Part shown: positions 58,756-64,000 of the stretch, in pieces
How positions within the stretch are numbered: the first letter of the stretch is position 1
Layout of the letters: every line of letters begins with the position of its first letter
From: Bacteroides ndongoniae
GTDB taxonomy: Bacteria; Bacteroidota; Bacteroidia; Bacteroidales; Bacteroidaceae
Assembly (NCBI RefSeq): GCF_900108345.1
Contig: NZ_FNVV01000013.1
Location: 718,944 to 782,943 of the forward strand
DNA length: 64,000 bases
Reading direction: 5' to 3'
Program-made: the position numbers and the translations under genes
The notes under the pieces: model-generated
Told to the model about the DNA's origin: nothing
The model's database searches: none
What the model saw: only the letters and a program-made list of their open reading frames with translations

Positions 58756-58926
58756 ATGGATTTAGTGGCGGCACTCGGAGGGATACCGGGTGCCTTTTTT
58801 CTTCCTTTCCGGCAAATGCCGGACAAGCCGGCGAAAAGAGAGGTACAGGTCGGCGGGCTCAGCCTCACACAGCCGGTGAAAAGAGTAACGGACATATCTA
58901 TAATCATTTATCCACTAAATCCATAA
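58756..58926 (+). CDS. Possible leader peptide overlapping the attenuator
   Basis: A 56-codon frame MDLVAALGGIPGAFFLPFRQ ... IIIYPLNP that spans the terminator hairpin and ends 4 nt before the DUF1896 start. Ribosome position on this frame could decide whether the hairpin forms, as in leader-peptide attenuation. Coding is not proven. Confidence 0.4.
   Translation: MDLVAALGGIPGAFFLPFRQMPDKPAKREVQVGGLSLTQPVKRVTDISIIIYPLNP
58770..58800 (+). terminator. Attenuator in the leader of the DUF1896 operon
   Basis: GGCAC-t-CGG (58770-58778) pairs with CCG-g-GTGCC (58786-58794), followed by TTTTTT. It lies 66 nt downstream of the promoter and 130 nt upstream of the first gene, so unless bypassed it would abort transcription. 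Confidence 0.75.
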
Positions 58927-58930
58927 AAAG

Positions 58931-59383
58931 ATGAAACAGAACAAGAAAACCGTTCCGACGGAACTGTCCTATTACGGGCTGTACCTGCTGGACTACCTGA
59001 GAAAATACCATCCCGACAAAGCATCGGATACCGGTTTCATTGCCGGACGCGAGGAAGCAGCCACCGCCACCTTCGAGAAGGAAAGGCTGGCGGGCGGCAC
59101 GGTGGAGGACGCCCACGAGGAAGCCATGCGCGTGCTGCTCGCAGGGCTGCACTTCTCTCCCTACGCCCTGCTGACGGAGGTCGTGGAGAGGGAGTTTGCC
59201 GACGAGGTGGCGGAACAGGAGCGTGAACCGTTCTGCCGCAGGCTCTACCCCCACCTGAACAACCTGTTTGCCGGTTACGACACGTCGGATGACACCTTCG
59301 CCCTGTCACCCGCGCATGACCTGCTTTACACGGAGCTGGTCGGAACCGTCATGCTTTATCTGGAGTCCTATGGCGTTCAATAG
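58931..59383 (+). CDS. DUF1896 protein
   Basis: A 150-residue protein: [40 protein letters not shown] and the [20 protein letters not shown] block match DUF1896, regularly encoded between topoisomerase III and the methylase-helicase in Bacteroides conjugative elements. It is all-helical and acidic. It overlaps the next gene by 14 nt. Function unknown. Confidence 0.9.
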   Translation: MKQNKKTVPTELSYYGLYLLDYLRKYHPDKASDTGFIAGREEAATATFEKERLAGGTVEDAHEEAMRVLLAGLHFSPYALLTEVVEREFADEVAEQEREPFCRRLYPHLNNLFAGYDTSDDTFALSPAHDLLYTELVGTVMLYLESYGVQ

Positions 59384-62300
59384 GAAACAGAAACTGAGGG
59401 ACAACATCGAGGCGGTACGCACGGCGTTCACGCTTGACCGGGAACGGCGCACCCCGACGGAAAGGGAACGTGCGCTGCTGGAGCGGTACTGCGGCTTCGG
59501 AGGGCTGAAGTGCATCCTGAACCCGGCAAAGGAACTGGCGGATGCCGTGCATTGGGTGAAGTCCGACCTTGAACTGTTCGCCCCGACGGTGGAACTGCAC
59601 CGTATCATCAGGGAGAACAGCCGGGACGAAACGGAGTACAAGCGGTATGTGGACTCGCTGAAAGCCTCGGTGCTGACGGCGTTCTACACGCCGCAAGCCA
59701 TCACGGACACCATCGTGGACGTGCTCCACGACAAGAAGGTGCGCCCGAAGCTCGTGCTGGAGCCGTCGGCGGGCATGGGCGCGTTCATCGCCCCGGTACT
59801 GTCGGACAATCCGCAGGCGGAGGTCATGGCTTTCGAGAAAGACCTGCTGACGGGCAAGATGCTCGGACACCTGTACCCGCAGCAGAAGATACGCACGGAA
59901 GGCTTCGAGAAGATAGAAAAGCCGTTCCTGAACCGGTTTGACCTTGCGGTTTCCAACATCCCTTTCGGGGATATAGCGGTGTTCGACCCGGAATACACCA
60001 ATGGCTCGGTATTCAAAAAGATAGCGGCAAGGAAGGTACATACCTATTTCTTTCTGAAAGGGCTGGACGCGGTGCGTGACGGCGGCATCGTGGCATTCAT
60101 CACCTCGCAGGGCGTACTGGACACGGAGGGTAACGGCGGCACACGCTACATGATGATGAGAAAGGCGGATTTGGTGTCCGCCATCCGCCTGCCGAACAAC
60201 CTGTTCACGGACAATGCCAACACGGAGGTGGGGTGCGACCTGATTATCCTGCAAAAGAACGAAGGCAAGGAGGAACTTTCCGAAGAGGACAAGAGGTTGG
60301 GCGATGTCGTAAAGAACAACCATACGGGAATTTCCACCAACGGGTATTTTTTCGACCACCCGGAATACATCATCCACACCGACGCGAAAAGGGATACCGA
60401 CCCCTACGGCAAGCCGGCTATGGTATATACGCACAGCGGCGGCGTGGAGGGCATCGCCACGGACTTGTACCGGATATTGTCGGCGGACCTGTCGGCACGG
60501 CTGGACTTGGAACGCTACAACGGTGTCAAGGGGGAAAGGCAGGAACCCCGGCAGGCAATTGTCGTGCAGCCTGCACAGGCGGAGGCGAAAAAAGGAAATG
60601 ACATCAGGCAGGTTGCCGGGCAAGAAGCGGAGGTGAAAAGAGAAAATGACATCAAAACTGCTGCCGGGCAGGGTACAGAGGTGAAAAAAGGAAATGCCCT
60701 GACGGATACGGGTGAACAGACGGAGACGAAAAGAGAAGGGAATCCGGTACAGCCGATGAGAGCCGTAGCGCAGGGAGCGGAAACGAAGCGGTCCGAGGCT
60801 CCTGTAATGGACCTGTACGACCTGTTCGGCTACACGCAGGAGGAGCGCAGATTGGCGGAACGGGGACTGAAACCGGACAGGAAGAAAGGAACCAAGTCCA
60901 AACGCCGGAAGCCGGTGCAACCGTCATTGTTCCCGATGCCTGCTGACGGGCAGAGGGTAACGGCGGAAAAAGAAAATGAAGCGGCAAGAGGCAGAAGCGC
61001 GGAAACGGCTCCTGCCATCAGCCCCGAAGAGGTACGGGAGATGGAGGAAATCATCCGTCAAGAGGCGAGCGGAATGCCGGAAAGCCGGCACGAAGAGCCA
61101 ATACCCATGCACGGAAAGCCCGAAGGCGCTACCGCCCCAGCCGAAGACGATGACCCGGAGGATGCCGTTTACCGCAGTCTGGACTGGGAAACCAACCCGC
61201 CCATCAACGGATTCTATGAGATGATGATGTCACTCACACCCGAAAGGCGTGCCGAACTGCGCCGGATGGGAAAGGAAAAAATGGATGCCAATGCCGCCAA
61301 GCAAACGACAGGGCTGTCGGAGACGAAAAAAGAAAAGGTACAGGCGAGGGAAACGGAACAATCCTCGTCCGTGCGCCCGGTCTATCCGGTAGAGAACGGC
61401 TTTGAGGCAGAGGGAAGAAGACGGATTGAGCGTGTGGAAAGGGAGATGCGGGAGGAGGAAGCAGCCCTGACACCGGAAGAGCGGCAGCGCAGGAAGGAGG
61501 AAACGATGATGCCCCGTCCGTTCAAGGGCATTATGGAGCCGCACCTGAAGGAAGGCTCGCTGGTATGGGAACATACCGGCGGCGTCCGTTTCCAAATCGG
61601 GGTGCTGAAGGATGTCACCAAGTACGGGGCGACCTTCCAGCCGCTCGACATGGAGGGGATGCAGGCGCAGAAGGCACAGCTCTACATCGACCTGCGCAAC
61701 ACCTACGAGCGGCTCTACACCCACGAAGCGGAAAACCACGAGGAGAACGCCCTGCTGCGCCGCAACCTGAACACCTACTATGACGAGTTTGTCATGCGCT
61801 ACGGCAACCTGAACGCCAAGCACAACGCCAAGCTCATCCTGATGGACGCTTCGGGGCGCAACATGCTCTCGCTGGAGCGCGGCGAGAACGGGCAGTTCGT
61901 CAAGGCGGACATCTTCGACCATCCCGTCGCCTTCTCGCAGGAAACACTTGCCGGAGTGGAGTCGCCCGAAGAAGCCCTGTCCGCCTCGCTGAACCGGTAC
62001 GGCGGCGTGAACCTGCCCTACATGGAGTCGCTTTGTGATTTGCCGCAGGCGGAGATACTCGAAGCCCTGAAAGGACGAGTGTTCTACAATCCGCTGGAGA
62101 ATAGCTATGAGATTGCCGACCGCTTCATCGCCGGAAACGTGGTGCAGAAAGTCGCCGACGTGGAAAATTGGGTGAATAGTCATGAGGGACACGAAATGCT
62201 GCCGCAGGCGAAAGAGGCGCTTGAAACCCTGAAAGATGCCGTGCCCGAACAAATCCCCTTCGAGGACTTGGACTTCAACTTCGGGGAGCGTTGGATACCC

Positions 62301-64000
62301 ACGGGAGTGTATGCCGCCTACATGAGCCGCCTGTTCGATACGGAGGTGCGGATAACCTATTCGGAAAACATCGACGAGTATGCGGTGGCGTGCAGCCACA
62401 AGACGATGAAAATCACGGACGAGTTTCTGGTGAAAGGCTATTACCGCCACTACGACGGCATGAACCTCCTGAAGCACGCCCTGCACAACACCTGCCCGGA
62501 CATGATGAAAAGCATCGGCAAGGACGAGCACGGCAATGACATCAAGGTGCGCGACAGCGAGGGCATACAGCTTGCCAATGCGAAGATTGATGAAATTCGC
62601 AACGGCTTCACCGAATGGCTGGAGGAACAGTCGCCGGAGTTCAAGAAACGGCTGACGGACATGTACAACAACAAGTTCAACTGCTTCGTGCGCCCGAAGT
62701 ACGACGGCTCGCACCAGAAGTTCCCGGACTTGGACCTGAAAGGCTTGGGGATAAAGGACTTGTATCCTTCGCAGAAGGACTGCGTATGGATGCTGAAATT
62801 GAACATCGGCGGTATCGCCGACCAGGAAGTGGGCGGCGGCAAGACGCTGATAATGTGTGTCGCATCCTATGAGATGAAGCGTCTGGGGCTGGTTCACAAG
62901 CCGATGATTATCGGGCTGAAAGCCAACGTGCGCGAGATTGCCGAGACCTACCGCAAGGCTTATCCCAACGCGAAAATACTCTATGCCTCGGAAAAAGACT
63001 TTACGGCAGCCAACCGTGTGCGCTTCTTCAACGACATCAAGAACAACGACTGGGATTGCATCATCATGTCGCACGACCAGTTCTGCAAGATACCGCAGTC
63101 GCCGGAGTTGCAGCAGCGCATCTTGCAGGAAGAGCTGGACTCGGTGGAGGAAAACCTCGAAGTGCTGCGCAATCAGGGCAAGGACGTGTCACGCGCCATG
63201 CTGAGGGGGCTGGAGAAAAGAAAAATCAACCTTCAGGCGAAGCTCGAAAAGGTGGAACACGCCATCAAGTCACGCACGGACGATGTGGTGGACTTCAAGC
63301 AGATGGGCATCGACCACCTCTTTGTCGATGAGAGCCACCAGTTCAAGAACCTGACGTTCAACACGCGCCATGACCGTGTGGCGGGGCTGGGCAACTCCGA
63401 AGGAAGCCAGAAGGCGTTGAACCTGCTGTTCGCCATCCGCACCATACAGGAGAGGACGGGCAGGGACTTGGGGGCGACGTTCCTGTCTGGCACGACCATC
63501 AGCAACTCGCTGACGGAACTGTACCTGCTGTTCAAATACCTGCGCCCGAAGGCGCTGGAGAAACAGGACATCCGCTGCTTCGACGCATGGGCGGCGATAT
63601 TCGCCAAAAAGACCACCGACTTCGAGTTCAACGTGACGAACAACATCGTGCAGAAGGAACGCTTCCGCTATTTCATCAAGGTGCCGGAGCTGGCGGCGTT
63701 CTACAACGAGATAACCGACTACCGCACGGCGGAGGACATTGGCGTGGACCGTCCGAAGAAGAACGAGATACTGCACCACATACCGCCCACCCCGGACCAA
63801 GAGGTGTTTATCGGGAAGCTGATGCAGTTCGCCAAGTCGGGAGATGCGACGATATTGGGCAGACCGCCGCTCTCGGAAACGGAGGAGAAGGCGAAGATGC
63901 TCATCGCCACGGACTACGCACGGAAGATGGCGCTGGATATGCGCATGATTGACCCGAATTACGAAGACCACCCCGACAACAAGGCAAGCCATTGCGCCAA
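59370..64000 (+). CDS. Giant N6-DNA methylase-like/SNF2 helicase protein, 3' end cut by window edge
   Basis: At least 1543 codons are open. The N-terminal module is a methylase-like domain: [50 protein letters not shown] (SAM site) and [11 protein letters not shown] (N-[IP]-P-[FY] motif). A long linker (about 400-700) holds repeated E-x-K-[RK]-E-N stretches. The SNF2-type helicase then follows, with [14 protein letters not shown] (Walker A), [14 protein letters not shown] and [15 protein letters not shown] (DExH-box); the later motifs are partly beyond the window. The NPPY-like motif is NIPFG, as in BREX/Dnd-type element homologues. It may modify or remodel element DNA, or act in defence or anti-defence. 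Confidence 0.9.
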   Translation, partial: MAFNRKQKLRDNIEAVRTAFTLDRERRTPTERERALLERYCGFGGLKCILNPAKELADAVHWVKSDLELFAPTVELHRIIRENSRDETEYKRYVDSLKASVLTAFYTPQAITDTIVDVLHDKKVRPKLVLEPSAGMGAFIAPVLSDNPQAEVMAFEKDLLTGKMLGHLYPQQKIRTEGFEKIEKPFLNRFDLAVSNIPFGDIAVFDPEYTNGSVFKKIAARKVHTYFFLKGLDAVRDGGIVAFITSQGVLDTEGNGGTRYMMMRKADLVSAIRLPNNLFTDNANTEVGCDLIILQKNEGKEELSEEDKRLGDVVKNNHTGISTNGYFFDHPEYIIHTDAKRDTDPYGKPAMVYTHSGGVEGIATDLYRILSADLSARLDLERYNGVKGERQEPRQAIVVQPAQAEAKKGNDIRQVAGQEAEVKRENDIKTAAGQGTEVKKGNALTDTGEQTETKREGNPVQPMRAVAQGAETKRSEAPVMDLYDLFGYTQEERRLAERGLKPDRKKGTKSKRRKPVQPSLFPMPADGQRVTAEKENEAARGRSAETAPAISPEEVREMEEIIRQEASGMPESRHEEPIPMHGKPEGATAPAEDDDPEDAVYRSLDWETNPPINGFYEMMMSLTPERRAELRRMGKEKMDANAAKQTTGLSETKKEKVQARETEQSSSVRPVYPVENGFEAEGRRRIERVEREMREEEAALTPEERQRRKEETMMPRPFKGIMEPHLKEGSLVWEHTGGVRFQIGVLKDVTKYGATFQPLDMEGMQAQKAQLYIDLRNTYERLYTHEAENHEENALLRRNLNTYYDEFVMRYGNLNAKHNAKLILMDASGRNMLSLERGENGQFVKADIFDHPVAFSQETLAGVESPEEALSASLNRYGGVNLPYMESLCDLPQAEILEALKGRVFYNPLENSYEIADRFIAGNVVQKVADVENWVNSHEGHEMLPQAKEALETLKDAVPEQIPFEDLDFNFGERWIPTGVYAAYMSRLFDTEVRITYSENIDEYAVACSHKTMKITDEFLVKGYYRHYDGMNLLKHALHNTCPDMMKSIGKDEHGNDIKVRDSEGIQLANAKIDEIRNGFTEWLEEQSPEFKKRLTDMYNNKFNCFVRPKYDGSHQKFPDLDLKGLGIKDLYPSQKDCVWMLKLNIGGIADQEVGGGKTLIMCVASYEMKRLGLVHKPMIIGLKANVREIAETYRKAYPNAKILYASEKDFTAANRVRFFNDIKNNDWDCIIMSHDQFCKIPQSPELQQRILQEELDSVEENLEVLRNQGKDVSRAMLRGLEKRKINLQAKLEKVEHAIKSRTDDVVDFKQMGIDHLFVDESHQFKNLTFNTRHDRVAGLGNSEGSQKALNLLFAIRTIQERTGRDLGATFLSGTTISNSLTELYLLFKYLRPKALEKQDIRCFDAWAAIFAKKTTDFEFNVTNNIVQKERFRYFIKVPELAAFYNEITDYRTAEDIGVDRPKKNEILHHIPPTPDQEVFIGKLMQFAKSGDATILGRPPLSETEEKAKMLIATDYARKMALDMRMIDPNYEDHPDNKASHCA

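Noticed and set aside
59349..60920. A 523-codon leftward frame, and a 614-codon one at 61230-63074
   Set aside because: Both are antisense to the methylase-helicase, whose SAM, Walker A and DExH motifs fix the coding strand.

Overview
The window is accessory DNA from a gut Bacteroidales (Bacteroides/Parabacteroides type). The evidence is the sigma-ABfr promoter signature (TTG, about 19 nt, TAnnTTTG), the fimbrillin/DUF5119/DUF3575 surface genes, the PcfJ/PcfK and ArdC-like genes typical of Bacteroides conjugative elements, a MobV relaxase, and a CTnDOT-type excision operon (HTH protein, DUF4099/DUF3945 protein, topoisomerase III, DUF1896, methylase-helicase). No rRNA, tRNA or CRISPR array was seen.

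Layout. 1-10.5 kb (+): transfer-associated genes: a 5'-truncated hypothetical, an ArdC-N-like protein, a glucosaminidase/M23 wall hydrolase, a two-OB-fold protein, and an ArdC-like antirestriction gene split by a 2.5-kb group II intron whose boundaries can be fixed at 6513-9005. 10.5-15 kb (-): small hypotheticals and a PcfK/PcfJ operon. 15.2-25.4 kb: DNA that looks chromosomal in origin: a decayed GNAT gene, a structured leader RNA, a BatD/SH3b/WG-repeat cluster, a GH20 hexosaminidase split by an IS30-family element, and the tail of a MATE transporter fused in frame to a mobile-element gene. 26.9-37.5 kb: an Mpi-like serine invertase, a candidate phase-variable promoter, a six-gene fimbrial operon and an acyltransferase. 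38-45.5 kb: an OmpA-like protein, a MobV relaxase with a candidate oriT, membrane and lipoprotein genes, and a recombinase-like protein lacking the catalytic serine. 45.9-53 kb (-): HU, SSB, LPD11 and Api92-like genes plus small hypotheticals, arranged as separate gene units. 53.9-64 kb (+): the excision operon of a CTnDOT-type integrative element, ending in a methylase-helicase cut by the window edge.

The most interesting signal is non-coding. Nine leftward gene units, and one that has lost its gene, are each preceded by a 150-310 nt block that is a large imperfect inverted repeat. Its right arm carries a TAnnTTTG-like box reading the wrong way for the gene (away from it) in duplex DNA. If the + strand is single-stranded and folds, that box sits in a stem as non-template strand, the -7 segment falls in the main internal mismatch, and RNA polymerase would run out of the stem copying the + strand leftwards, giving the sense mRNA of the adjacent gene. 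This is the architecture of the Frpo single-strand promoter in the leading region of plasmid F. The downstream genes (SSB, PcfJ/PcfK, Api92, LPD11, unknown small proteins) are what a leading region should hold, and a candidate oriT lies immediately to the left of the densest cluster. I infer a Bacteroidetes family of single-stranded-DNA promoters that switches on establishment genes at entry; their downstream unknown genes are candidate anti-defence factors.
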